NCBI GenBank assembly: GCA_023417665.1 | Contig: JAEZFA010000094.1 | Coordinates: 1 to 23,289, forward strand | Direction: 5' to 3' | Length of the DNA: 23,289 bases | Source of the DNA: Pseudomonadota bacterium | GTDB taxonomy: Bacteria; Pseudomonadota; Alphaproteobacteria; Rhizobiales; Xanthobacteraceae | Part shown: positions 1 through 8,499 of the stretch, piece after piece | Layout: each line of letters begins with the position of its first letter | How positions within the stretch are numbered: position 1 is the first letter of the stretch | The notes under the pieces: generated by a model | What the model was told of the DNA's origin: nothing | The model's database searches: none | The model's input: only the letters and a program-made list of their open reading frames with translations | Translations under genes and position numbers: made by a program

Positions 1-2
1 CC

Positions 3-176
3 ATGAACCCGCGCTGGGTGCGGATGGAAACGACCTCGGACGAACTTTCCGGCGTCACCCGCATTGCGCTGATCGAACGGCGCATCACCCGCGTGATCGG
101 CGCCTTTCTGCCGCCGGCGGGAAAAGAGCGGCTTGCGAAGTCGCTCGCAAGCGCACTTGCGACCGCAAAGCGCTAG
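3..176 (+). CDS. C-terminal part of an unidentified protein (5' end outside or at window edge)
   Basis: An open frame runs from the window edge to a TAG at 174-176. An ATG at 3-5 would give a 57-residue protein, but nothing upstream is visible, so this is more likely the tail of a longer gene. The visible peptide is basic and helical-looking, ending in an Ala/Lys/Arg-rich tail (ASALATAKR). I recognise no family motif and do not assign a function. Base composition and codon use (G/C in third positions) match the neighbouring genes, which supports it being coding. A hairpin at 205-227 follows the stop codon. Confidence 0.5.
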   Translation: MNPRWVRMETTSDELSGVTRIALIERRITRVIGAFLPPAGKERLAKSLASALATAKR

Positions 177-204
177 GGAGAAGCCGCTACGTCCCCCGGG
201 AAAT

Positions 205-227
205 CGGGTGGTTTGCGAAACCGCCCG
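205..227 (+). terminator. Strong hairpin after the first gene, possible weak terminator
   Basis: CGGGTGGTTT (205-214), a GCG loop, then AAACCGCCCG (218-227) form a 10-bp stem with one G-T wobble. It lies 29 bases after the stop codon of the upstream gene and is followed by a pyrimidine-rich but not T-rich run, so it is a poor canonical Rho-independent terminator. It may instead be part of a structured leader of the Ada-like gene, since a second hairpin follows at 236-256. Confidence 0.45.
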
Positions 228-235
228 CGCCTATT

Positions 236-256
236 TCCTCCGCATGAAACGGAGGA
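236..256 (+). promoter_or_regulatory. Hairpin covering the ribosome-binding site of the Ada-like gene
   Basis: TCCTCCG (236-242), a seven-base loop, and CGGAGGA (250-256) are perfect inverted repeats. The right arm contains GGAGGA (251-256), the Shine-Dalgarno sequence for the ATG at 264; the left arm is an anti-Shine-Dalgarno-like sequence. If the transcript includes this region, the stem would compete with ribosome binding. That a regulatory switch exists is inference. Confidence 0.5.
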
Positions 257-263
257 TTTCGCT

Positions 264-1136
264 ATGCTTGCGACAGCCATGAAGATGTCCAATGCCGGCG
301 AGCGCCAGGACTACGAGGCGGTGCGCCGCGCGATCGAATTCCTGACCCGGAAATTTCGCGACCAGCCCGAGATCGAGGCGATCGCGGCAGCGGCCGGAAC
401 CGACGCGCGGACGCTGAACGAATTGTTCCGCCGCTGGTGCGGCCTGACGCCCAAAGCGTTCCTGCAGGCGGTGACGCTCGACAACGCAAAGAAGCTCCTG
501 CTCGATTCATCGAACATTCTGGAGACGAGCTACGAACTCGGGCTTTCCGGTCCCGGGCGGCTGCACGATCTCTTTGTCGTGCATGAAGCCATGTCGCCGG
601 GCGAATGGAAGAGCGGCGGCAACGGCCTTGATATCCGCTACGGCTTTCATCCGTCTCCCTTCGGCACCGCGCTGGTGATGACGACACCGCGCGGATTGTG
701 CGGGCTTGCCTTTGCCGATCCTGGCAATGAAGCGGCGGCGCTCAAGGACATGCGCGGGCGCTGGAAGAACGCGCGCTATGTCGAGGACTCCGCCGCCACC
801 GCCGATATCGCCGCGCGCATCTTCCAGTCGGAGCGCTGGAAGCCCGATACACCGCTTCGCGTGGTGCTGATCGGCACCGATTTCGAGGTGCGGGTCTGGG
901 AGACGCTCTTGAAAGTGCCGCTTGGTCGCGCGGCGACCTATAGCGATGTCGCGCGAAAGATCGGAAAGGCCAGCGCGCCGCGGGCAGTCGGTGCTGCGGT
1001 CGGCAAGAACCCGATTTCCTTCGTCGTGCCCTGCCACCGCATCGTCGGCGCGAGCGGCGCGCTTACCGGCTATCACTGGGGCCTGACGCGCAAGCGCGCC
1101 ATGCTCGGCTGGGAGCAGGCGAAGCTGATCGGATAA
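264..1136 (+). CDS. AraC-type HTH / methylated-DNA-[protein]-cysteine S-methyltransferase (Ada-like)
   Basis: Repairs O6-alkylguanine in DNA by irreversible transfer of the alkyl group to its own cysteine. The 290-residue protein has an AraC-type helix-turn-helix region (about residues 20-118) and a C-terminal methyltransferase domain (about 120-290) with the active-site PCHRIVG motif; the acceptor is Cys257. The N-terminal Ada domain of E. coli Ada, which carries the zinc-bound cysteine that senses methylphosphotriesters, is absent, so classical Ada autoactivation is not expected. Start choice: ATG 264 has GGAGGA seven bases upstream; an in-frame TTG at 213 would add 17 residues but lies inside a hairpin and lacks a ribosome-binding site. 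It converges tail to tail with gpmA two bases away. The family call is secure; whether it also regulates transcription is not. Confidence 0.93.
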   Translation: MLATAMKMSNAGERQDYEAVRRAIEFLTRKFRDQPEIEAIAAAAGTDARTLNELFRRWCGLTPKAFLQAVTLDNAKKLLLDSSNILETSYELGLSGPGRLHDLFVVHEAMSPGEWKSGGNGLDIRYGFHPSPFGTALVMTTPRGLCGLAFADPGNEAAALKDMRGRWKNARYVEDSAATADIAARIFQSERWKPDTPLRVVLIGTDFEVRVWETLLKVPLGRAATYSDVARKIGKASAPRAVGAAVGKNPISFVVPCHRIVGASGALTGYHWGLTRKRAMLGWEQAKLIG

Positions 1137-1138
1137 AA

Positions 1139-1759
1139 TCAGCCCGCGAGATCGAGCTTCTCGGCGACGGTCGCGTCGGCGTTCAGCCGGTAGATGATCG
1201 GAACGCCGGTCAGAAGCTCGCGCTTGATGATGCTTTCCGGCGTGTGGTTCTCCAGCACCATGATCAGCGCGCGGAGCGAATTGCCGTGGGCCGCGACCAG
1301 CGTGCGCTCGCCGCGCAAGACGCCCGGCAGAATGTTCTGCACATAATAAGGCAAGGCACGCGCGACCGTATCCTTCAGGCTCTCGCCGCCCGGCGGCGGC
1401 GTGTCATAGGAGCGGCGCCAGATATGGACCTGTTCCTCGCCCCACTTCTTGCGCGCGTCGTCCTTATTCAAGCCGTTGAGGTCGCCGTAATCGCGCTCGT
1501 TCAGCGCGAGATCCTTGTGAATCGCAATGCCACTCTGGCCCATTTCGTCGAGCACGAGCCCGAGCGTGCGCTGGGCGCGCTTCAATGCGGAGGTATAGGC
1601 GACGTCGAAGGTGATCCCGCGATCTTTCAGCTTCTTGCCGGCGGCCTTCGCTTCGGCAACGCCCTGCTCGGTCAGATCGACGTCACGCCAGCCGGTGAAA
1701 AGGTTCTTCAGATTCCACTCACTCTGGCCGTGACGGACGAGCACCAGCAGACGTTCCAT
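1139..1759 (-). CDS. gpmA: 2,3-bisphosphoglycerate-dependent phosphoglycerate mutase
   Basis: Interconverts 3- and 2-phosphoglycerate in glycolysis/gluconeogenesis in the cytoplasm. The 206-residue protein carries the histidine-phosphatase signature LVRHGQSEWN with the phosphorylated His10, a conserved LNERDYG with Glu88, and a second catalytic His158 in VAAHGNSLRALI. At 206 residues it is the short form usual in Alphaproteobacteria rather than the roughly 250-residue enterobacterial form. The ATG at 1759 has AGGA a few bases upstream. It is the last gene of the long minus-strand run, behind dapB and a small membrane-protein gene, and ends two bases from the stop of the convergent Ada-like gene, leaving no room for a terminator between them. 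Confidence 0.97.
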   Translation of the reverse strand: MERLLVLVRHGQSEWNLKNLFTGWRDVDLTEQGVAEAKAAGKKLKDRGITFDVAYTSALKRAQRTLGLVLDEMGQSGIAIHKDLALNERDYGDLNGLNKDDARKKWGEEQVHIWRRSYDTPPPGGESLKDTVARALPYYVQNILPGVLRGERTLVAAHGNSLRALIMVLENHTPESIIKRELLTGVPIIYRLNADATVAEKLDLAG

Positions 1760-1828
1760 TTTGCTTTCCTGTTTCCCGAAACCCTTGGGCTTTGCGAAAA
1801 AGTAGTTCCGGCGAAGCGCATAGCGAGA

Positions 1829-2053
1829 TCAAGGACGGCTGTCGATATCCGGCTTTTTCGGCCGTCCCGCCTGCGCGGCAAGCCGCCCCAGCATCATCGA
1901 AACGATCCCGAGGAGCACGACGGCAAAGCCGGAAGTCAGCGAGATCGCGCGCGGAGAGATTCCCGTCAGGCGCGAAAGCAGCGGCGTGCCGAGAAAGTAA
2001 ATGTAGAGCGCCGCCAGCAGAAGCAGAACGGCGACCAGCAGAATGCGCGGCAT
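1829..2053 (-). CDS. Small membrane protein of unknown function, two predicted helices
   Basis: A 74-residue protein with two hydrophobic segments: about residues 3-22 (Leu/Ala/Val-rich, ending in a Tyr-Phe-Leu stretch) and about 37-57 (AVVLLGIVSMMLG core), joined by a short basic loop and followed by a charged tail rich in Lys, Arg, Pro and Asp. I do not recognise a named family. It begins six bases after the dapB stop and sits 69 bases before gpmA on the same strand, so it probably belongs to the same transcript. Evidence that it is real: plausible membrane topology, packing between two genes with no other coding option there, and codon use like its neighbours. Its ribosome-binding site is weak, so translation may be coupled to dapB. 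Confidence 0.65.
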   Translation of the reverse strand: MPRILLVAVLLLLAALYIYFLGTPLLSRLTGISPRAISLTSGFAVVLLGIVSMMLGRLAAQAGRPKKPDIDSRP

Positions 2054-2059
2054 GTCCGC

Positions 2060-2869
2060 TTACGAAAGCCCGAGCACGTCGGCCATCGAATAGATGCCGG
2101 GCTTCTTGCCCTTGCCCCACTTTGCGGCGGCGAGCGCGCCGCGCGCAAAGATCATGCGATCCTCGGCCTTGTGGGAGAGCTCGATGCGCTCCGACGGTCC
2201 GGCGAAGATGACCGTGTGATCGCCGACCACGGTGCCGCCGCGCAGCGTCGCAAAACCGATGTCGCCTTCCTTGCGCGCGCCCGTGTGGCCGTCGCGCGAG
2301 CGCACCGAATTCTCCTGCAACGAAATCTTGCGGCCTTCGGCGGCGGCATTGCCGAGCAGCAACGCGGTGCCCGACGGCGCATCGACCTTGCGGTTATGGT
2401 GCATTTCGAGCACCTCGATGTCGAACTCCGGGCCGAGGCTTGCGGCTGCGCGCTTGACGAGTGCCGCGAGCAGATTGACGCCGAGGCTCATGTTGCCGGA
2501 CTTCACCAATGCCGCGTGCCAGGACGCGGCTTCCAGCTTCTTCTCGTCGTCGGCGGAAAGCCCGGTGGTGCCGATGACGTGCACGATCCGCGCCTGCGCG
2601 GCGAGGGCTGCGAGCGCGGTGGTCGAGGCCGGCGTCGTGAAATCGATGATGGCATCGGCCTGCGCGACCAGCGGCAGCGCATCGTCGGTAACGGCGACCC
2701 CGCTCGGCGTCAGCCCCGCGAGCAAGCCGGTGTCGGCGCCGATTTCGGCCGCGCCTACGCGGTCCACGGCGCCTGCGAGCGTGAAGCCCGGAACCTCGTG
2801 AATCGCGCGCAACAAGGTGCGGCCCATGCGGCCGCCGCTACCTGCGATAACAAGACGAAGTTCGGCCAT
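2060..2869 (-). CDS. dapB: 4-hydroxy-tetrahydrodipicolinate reductase
   Basis: Catalyses NAD(P)H-dependent reduction of 4-hydroxy-tetrahydrodipicolinate in the diaminopimelate/lysine pathway, supplying peptidoglycan precursor. The 269-residue protein has the N-terminal nucleotide-binding glycine motif GSGGRMG (residues 10-16), the GTTG loop (100-103), and the catalytic/substrate block EMHHNRKVDAPSGTA, with His157/158, Lys161 and DAPSGT at 163-168. Length is normal for the family. The ATG at 2869 has GGAG about eight bases upstream. It lies 65 bases downstream of the DUF1330 gene and six bases upstream of a small membrane-protein gene on the same strand. Confidence 0.97.
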   Translation of the reverse strand: MAELRLVIAGSGGRMGRTLLRAIHEVPGFTLAGAVDRVGAAEIGADTGLLAGLTPSGVAVTDDALPLVAQADAIIDFTTPASTTALAALAAQARIVHVIGTTGLSADDEKKLEAASWHAALVKSGNMSLGVNLLAALVKRAAASLGPEFDIEVLEMHHNRKVDAPSGTALLLGNAAAEGRKISLQENSVRSRDGHTGARKEGDIGFATLRGGTVVGDHTVIFAGPSERIELSHKAEDRMIFARGALAAAKWGKGKKPGIYSMADVLGLS

Positions 2870-2934
2870 TTCTCGCGCTCCAGAAAGTCGAGCGCGGGTA
2901 TAGCGCGGAGATGCCTGCGAGGGAAAGCGAAGGC

Positions 2935-3240
2935 TCAGGACGGCTGCGGGCCGTCATAACCCTCGATGATCACGATATCGCCTTCCGAAATCGGCGCGCG
3001 GATCGAGATCGCGTGCTTGTATTCGGGCGAGTGGTAGCAATCGACCGCGGCCTGATAGCTCGGAAACTCGATCACCACGTTGCGCGAGCGCGAGGAGCCC
3101 TCCGGGTTCTCGAACTTGCCGCCGCGCACGATGAAGCGCGCGCCGTATTTCTGGAAGGCGATCGCGTTCGCGTCGCGATATTTTCCGTAGACCGCGTCGT
3201 CGCGCACATCGACACGCGCGATCCAGTAACCCTTGGCCAT
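2935..3240 (-). CDS. DUF1330 family protein
   Basis: A 101-residue soluble protein with the DUF1330 pattern: an N-terminal GYWIARVDVRD strand, a Tyr-containing helix, RGGKFENPEG in the middle and VVIEFPSYQAAVDCYHSPEY towards the end. The family has a dimeric alpha/beta-barrel (ferredoxin-like) fold; its biochemical role is generally unknown and I assign none. The ATG at 3240 has a good GGGGAG site that overlaps the pyrF stop codon region, ten bases away, so the two are probably translated from one message. Placement between pyrF and dapB does not by itself suggest a function. Confidence 0.88.
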   Translation of the reverse strand: MAKGYWIARVDVRDDAVYGKYRDANAIAFQKYGARFIVRGGKFENPEGSSRSRNVVIEFPSYQAAVDCYHSPEYKHAISIRAPISEGDIVIIEGYDGPQPS

Positions 3241-3250
3241 TTTCGCTCCC

Positions 3251-3958
3251 CTAGTTTTTCGCGTTCTCGATTTCTTCGACGACCTTCTCGGCGGCCGCCT
3301 TCGGGTCCTCGGCCGCGACGATCGGCCGGCCGATGACCATGTAATCCACGCCCGCCTTGATCGCGTCGCCCGGCGTCATGATGCGCTTCTGGTCGCCTTT
3401 TTCGCTCCAGGCGGGACGGATGCCCGGTGTCACGAGCAGCATCTTGGCGCCGAGGCGCTGGCGCAGTTCTTTCGCTTCCGAGGGCGCGCAGATCAGGCCG
3501 TCGATGCCGATGGCCTCCGCCTGCGCGGCGCGGCGCGCGACCAGCTCGGCCACGGTCGCGGCGTAACCCGCATCCTTCAGATCGTTGTCGTCCCACGACG
3601 TCAGCACGGTAACGGCGAGCACGTCGAGCGCGCTGTCGCCGCGGCCTTCGACCGCCGCGCGCATGGTCTGCGGAAAGGCGTGCACGGTGAGAAAATGAAC
3701 TCCGATCTTCGCCGCGCGGCGCGTCGCATGCATGACGGTGTTGCCGATGTCATGCAGCTTCATGTCGAGGAAAACTTTCTTGCCGCCCTGCACGAGATCT
3801 TCGGCGAGTGAAAGTCCACCCGCCATCACCAGCTCGTAGCCGATCTTGTAGAAGCTGATGCTGTCGCCGAGCGCCCAGATCGTCTTCTCGGCGGCTTCTA
3901 CGTCGGGCAGGTCGAGCGCGACGATCACGCGGTCACGGGCCGCGATATCGCCGCTCAT
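3251..3958 (-). CDS. pyrF: Orotidine 5'-phosphate decarboxylase
   Basis: Last step of de novo UMP synthesis: decarboxylation of OMP. The 235-residue protein shows the N-terminal strand VIVALDLPD (Asp16), Lys38 in the YKIG segment, and the catalytic array DxKxxDI (Asp65, Lys67, Asp70 in FLDMKLHDI). The C-terminal phosphate-binding segment is VIGRPIVAAEDP. The ATG at 3958 overlaps the TGA of the upstream FMN-reductase gene by four bases (ATGA), fixing this start; a frame opening upstream to 4192 is only read-through in the other gene's shadow frame. Tight packing with DUF1330 downstream supports an operon. Confidence 0.97.
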   Translation of the reverse strand: MSGDIAARDRVIVALDLPDVEAAEKTIWALGDSISFYKIGYELVMAGGLSLAEDLVQGGKKVFLDMKLHDIGNTVMHATRRAAKIGVHFLTVHAFPQTMRAAVEGRGDSALDVLAVTVLTSWDDNDLKDAGYAATVAELVARRAAQAEAIGIDGLICAPSEAKELRQRLGAKMLLVTPGIRPAWSEKGDQKRIMTPGDAIKAGVDYMVIGRPIVAAEDPKAAAEKVVEEIENAKN

Positions 3959-4521
3959 GCCAGCACCCCGGCTGCCGCCACGAGCTTGTCGAGCTGCGCT
4001 TTCAGGAGCTTCTGGCTGCCTTCCTCTTTCAGCGCGCCGCGCTCGTCGAAGGCGCCGCTCGCACCGGCAATCGCAAGCTGTTCGGGAATCACCAGCGCGC
4101 CTAAGCCCAGTTCGAGGGTCTGGCGCAGATGATAGAGCCCGCGGTAACCGCCGAAGCGGCCGTCCGACGTCGCGCCGAGCGCGAACACGCATTGCCTGTA
4201 GGGATTTCCGGCAGGCTCTTTGGCGCGGGAAACCCAGTCGATCGTGTTCTTCAGGAGTGCAGGCATGGAGGCATTGTATTCGGGCGACGCGATATAGATG
4301 CCCTGATGCGCGAGCATCATGCCTTTCAGCTTCTTCGCGTTCTCGGGAACGCCCTGCTCTTTCTCGAGGTCGCCGTTGTAGAGCGGCAACTCGTAGTCCG
4401 CGAGCGAGATCAGGGTTGCCTCGGCGTTCATCAGCGCGATCTCGCGCGCGACATGGGCGGCGAGCCTGCCGCTCAACGCGCCGCCGCGGATCGAGCCTGC
4501 AAAAACCAGTATTTTTTTCAT
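3955..4521 (-). CDS. NAD(P)H-dependent FMN reductase family flavoprotein
   Basis: Flavodoxin-like oxidoreductase of the NADPH-dependent FMN reductase/azoreductase/ChrR group. The 188-residue sequence begins with a beta strand and phosphate loop (KILVFAGSIRGGALSGRLA) and carries the flavin-binding SPEYNAS motif at 79-85 followed by PALLKNTIDW. Typical partners reduce quinones, chromate, azo dyes or free FMN; the actual substrate cannot be read from sequence. The ATG has AAGGAAGG upstream, overlapping the TAA of the methyltransferase gene nine bases away. Its stop overlaps the pyrF start, so the three genes are likely co-translated. Confidence 0.92.
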   Translation of the reverse strand: MKKILVFAGSIRGGALSGRLAAHVAREIALMNAEATLISLADYELPLYNGDLEKEQGVPENAKKLKGMMLAHQGIYIASPEYNASMPALLKNTIDWVSRAKEPAGNPYRQCVFALGATSDGRFGGYRGLYHLRQTLELGLGALVIPEQLAIAGASGAFDERGALKEEGSQKLLKAQLDKLVAAAGVLA

Positions 4522-4530
4522 TCGCCTTCC

Positions 4531-5124
4531 TTATCTCGCACGATAGGTCCAGACGCGGGCCGGCGGCAAATTCCGCCAGATGCGCCGGGACGCGGAAGTT
4601 TCATAAAGCGGCGACTGCTCCGGCAGCGGAGAATTGGCGCCGTAGGTGAACTGTATGAACGGTGCGCGCGGCTGCAACAGTTTCATCGACAGCCCGATCA
4701 GCTTCTGCCGGTCTTCCTGCGCGAAATTAAGGAGCGGAAGGCTCGATACGATTGCCGCAAACGGCGCATCGGCGTGGCCGGCAAGCGTCTGGTCGAGCGC
4801 GAAGGCATCACCCTGCACGACGTTTACGCCCGCGAAGCGGCTGCGCAGTCTCGCGCAGAAGTCGCGGTCATATTCGACCAGCACAAGACGCGAAGGCGCG
4901 ATCCCGCGCTCGAGCAGTGCCGCCGTTACCGGGCCGGTGCCGGGCCCGAGTTCGACGATCGGCCCCTCGACGGCAGGATCGACGATCGCCGCCATGGCGC
5001 GCGACAGCGCGGGACCGGAGGGCGCGATCGCGCCCACGGTCTTGGGATTGCGGAACCATGAGGAAAGAAAATTCAGAAGCGCGGACCGCTGCGGGATAGG
5101 CTCGTTGCCGGAATTCGCCTGCAT
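4531..5124 (-). CDS. PmtA-like class I SAM-dependent methyltransferase (probable phospholipid N-methyltransferase)
   Basis: A 197-residue methyltransferase with SAM motif I as VELGPGTGPVT (residues 57-67), an acidic end of strand 2 in LVLVEYDRDF, and IVSSLPLLNF as motif IV. The N-terminal FLSSWFRNPKTVGAIAPSGPALSRAM is typical of the rRNA-dimethyladenosine-transferase-like family that includes the rhizobial/rhodobacterial PmtA enzymes, which convert phosphatidylethanolamine towards phosphatidylcholine. Position just downstream of dnaJ, as I recall for Bradyrhizobium relatives, fits. Lipid substrate is inference: the same fold methylates other substrates. The start at 5124 has no clear Shine-Dalgarno sequence, and a long inverted repeat lies directly upstream. 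Confidence 0.8.
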   Translation of the reverse strand: MQANSGNEPIPQRSALLNFLSSWFRNPKTVGAIAPSGPALSRAMAAIVDPAVEGPIVELGPGTGPVTAALLERGIAPSRLVLVEYDRDFCARLRSRFAGVNVVQGDAFALDQTLAGHADAPFAAIVSSLPLLNFAQEDRQKLIGLSMKLLQPRAPFIQFTYGANSPLPEQSPLYETSASRRIWRNLPPARVWTYRAR

Positions 5125-5133
5125 GGGCCGTGA

Positions 5134-5193
5134 ACTCGCTTTGACGCTTGAAAGGAGGGCCTAGCGCCTTGCCGCAGCCGCGGTCAAGCGAGT
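5134..5193. repeat. Long inverted repeat between dnaJ and the PmtA-like gene
   Basis: ACTCGCTTTGAC (5134-5145) pairs with GTCAAGCGAGT (5183-5193) over 11 bp with a single bulged base, enclosing a 37-base loop. On the minus transcript it sits from just after the dnaJ stop to nine bases before the PmtA-like start, filling almost the whole 73-base gap. No T-run follows, so it is not a standard terminator; RNA-stability or translational effects are possible. Confidence 0.5.
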
Positions 5194-5197
5194 GCCC

Positions 5198-6319
5198 TTA
5201 CTCAAAGAACTCGCGCATTTTTGCGAAGAATCCTGCGGATTCCGGCTGGGTATCCTTCGAGCTTTCCTTCTCGAATTCCTTCAGCAGTTCTTTCTGGCGC
5301 TTGGTGAGCTTCTGCGGCGTTTCGACGGCGACCTGCACATACATGTCGCCGGAGGAGCGCGAGCGCAGCACCGGCATGCCTTTGCCGTTCAGGCGAAAAC
5401 GCTTTCCCGTCTGCGTGCCTTCGGGAATTTTCACATTGGCGCGGGCGCCATCGACGGTCGGCACGTCGAACTCGCCGCCGAGCGAGGCCGTCACCATGGA
5501 CACCGGCACGCGGCAATAGAGATCGGCGCCCTCGCGCTGGAAAATCTGATGCGGCGCGACCGACAGGAAAATGTAGAGATCGCCTGCGCCGCCGCCGCGC
5601 ATGCCGGCTTCACCCTCGCCGCCGAGACGAATGCGGGTGCCGTCCTCGACGCCGGGCGGAATGTTCACTTCGAGCGAGCGTTCCTTGACCACGCGGCCGG
5701 CACCGGAGCAGGTCTTGCACGGGTCCTTGATCACCGAGCCGCGGCCCTGACAGGCAACACAGGTGCGCTCCAGCGTAAAGAAACCCTGCGCATGGCGGAT
5801 GCGACCCGAGCCCTGACAGGTGGTGCAGGTCACGGGCTGCGTGCCGGCTTTTGCGCCGGTGCCCGAGCAGGTTTCGCAGGCGACGTTGGTCGGCAGTTCG
5901 ATCTTCGCGGTCTTGCCGTGAAAGGCTTCCTCGAGCGTGATCTCGAGATTGTAGCGCAGGTCCGCGCCGCGCTCGCGGCCGCCGGAACGTCCGCCGCGCC
6001 GGCCACCCATGCCGCCGAACAGGTCGTCGAAAATATCGGAGAAGGCGGAGGTGAAATCGCCGCCGAAGCCGCCTTGCGCGCCGGCACCGCCGTTCTCGAA
6101 GGCGGCATGCCCGTAGCGGTCATAGGCCGCGCGCTTCTGCGGGTCCTTCAGGCAGTCATAGGCTTCGCTGATTTCCTTGAACTTCGCTTCGGAATCGGCG
6201 TTGCCGGGATTGCGGTCGGGATGCCACTGCATCGCGAGCTTGCGATAGGACGTCTTGAGTTCGCCGTCAGTCGCGGTGCGCGTAACACTCAGGATCTCAT
6301 AATAGTCGCGCTTCGCCAT
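5198..6319 (-). CDS. dnaJ: Chaperone protein DnaJ (Hsp40)
   Basis: Co-chaperone that delivers unfolded clients to DnaK and stimulates its ATPase. The 373-residue type I protein has a J domain with HPD at residues 33-35, a Gly/Phe-rich linker (about 77-118), four zinc-binding repeats CxxCxGxG starting at Cys148, Cys165, Cys187 and Cys201, and a full C-terminal peptide-binding/dimerisation region. The ATG at 6319 has only a weak AGG nearby. It follows dnaK with a 143-base gap containing two palindromes and a T6 tract. No missing residues or frame breaks were seen. Confidence 0.98.
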   Translation of the reverse strand: MAKRDYYEILSVTRTATDGELKTSYRKLAMQWHPDRNPGNADSEAKFKEISEAYDCLKDPQKRAAYDRYGHAAFENGGAGAQGGFGGDFTSAFSDIFDDLFGGMGGRRGGRSGGRERGADLRYNLEITLEEAFHGKTAKIELPTNVACETCSGTGAKAGTQPVTCTTCQGSGRIRHAQGFFTLERTCVACQGRGSVIKDPCKTCSGAGRVVKERSLEVNIPPGVEDGTRIRLGGEGEAGMRGGGAGDLYIFLSVAPHQIFQREGADLYCRVPVSMVTASLGGEFDVPTVDGARANVKIPEGTQTGKRFRLNGKGMPVLRSRSSGDMYVQVAVETPQKLTKRQKELLKEFEKESSKDTQPESAGFFAKMREFFE

Positions 6320-6334
6320 CGCCTAGTCTCGTAC

Positions 6335-6387
6335 AAAAAACCTCGTCCTGCGGGGCGAGCCTGCGGCTCGTATCTCGAAGGACGAGG
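6335..6387 (-). terminator. Hairpin plus T6 tract between dnaK and dnaJ (attenuator-like)
   Basis: Read on the minus strand, CCTCGTCCT and AGGACGAGG form a 9-bp outer stem (6379-6387 with 6341-6349) with an inner CGAGC/GCTCG stem (6366-6370 with 6356-6360), followed at once by six T (6340-6335). This has the form of an intrinsic terminator, placed 15 bases before the dnaJ start. As no promoter fits in 15 bases, dnaJ would depend on read-through; partial termination that lowers DnaJ relative to DnaK is the inferred role. Confidence 0.55.
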
Positions 6388-6443
6388 CTTGTTTCAATTG
6401 ACCCTCATCCTTCGGGGCGGCCATCGGCCTCCTCAGGATGAGG
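6341..6443. repeat. Two tandem REP-like palindromes in the dnaK-dnaJ gap
   Basis: Copy 1 spans 6341-6387 (arms CCTCGTCCT and AGGACGAGG); copy 2 spans 6403-6443 (arms CCTCATCCT and AGGATGAGG). The arms differ at one position and the change is matched on the other arm (G-C to A-T), so pairing is kept. Each has a GC-rich interior with its own short stem. Palindromes with CCTCATCCT-type arms are, to my knowledge, abundant intergenic repeats in Bradyrhizobium and Rhodopseudomonas relatives. No other copy was noticed in the window. Confidence 0.75.
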
Positions 6444-6462
6444 ATCATGTTTGCGCTCCGCC

Positions 6463-8376
<1,914 letters not shown>

Positions 8377-8430
8377 GGCATACCTCTCATTTCCGGCAGG
8401 CCGACAGGGTCCGGTTCGGCACCCAGTGGA

Positions 8431-8448
8431 AACGGCTTGCTTGCCGTT
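8431..8448 (-). promoter_or_regulatory. Hairpin in the dnaK 5' leader
   Basis: AACGGC (8431-8436) and GCCGTT (8443-8448) form a 6-bp stem with a six-base loop, extended by two G-C pairs past a bulged A. It lies about 55 bases upstream of the dnaK start, inside the predicted leader. It does not cover the Shine-Dalgarno site, so a thermosensor role is not supported by position alone. Confidence 0.35.
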
Positions 8449-8499
8449 CCCCTCGGCCCCCGCGTTGGGGATTTGCCGCAAGCGCGGCAGTTGCGAGGC

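Noticed and set aside
132..168. Inverted repeats (GCTTGCGA / TCGCAAGC at 131-152) near the end of the first gene
   Set aside because: They lie inside the coding frame and arise from repeated Leu-Ala-Lys/Ser codons; no independent sign of function.
1244..2959. 571-codon plus-strand open frame opposite gpmA and dapB
   Set aside because: It is antisense to two clear enzymes, its translation is rich in Arg/His/Gln/Ala without any domain, and long stop-free shadows are expected in GC-rich DNA.
6341..6443. CRISPR array or tRNA-like element in the dnaK-dnaJ gap
   Set aside because: Only two palindromic units, no regular spacers and no cloverleaf; REP-like palindromes explain the structure.
8377..8481. 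35-residue N-terminal extension of DnaK
   Set aside because: The extension is in frame but lies in the leader downstream of the RpoH promoter; the ATG at 8376 has a good ribosome-binding site and gives the universal Hsp70 N-terminus.
8377..8499. ROSE-type RNA thermometer in the dnaK leader
   Set aside because: The visible hairpin (8431-8448) does not pair with the Shine-Dalgarno region, and the RpoH promoter already explains heat control.
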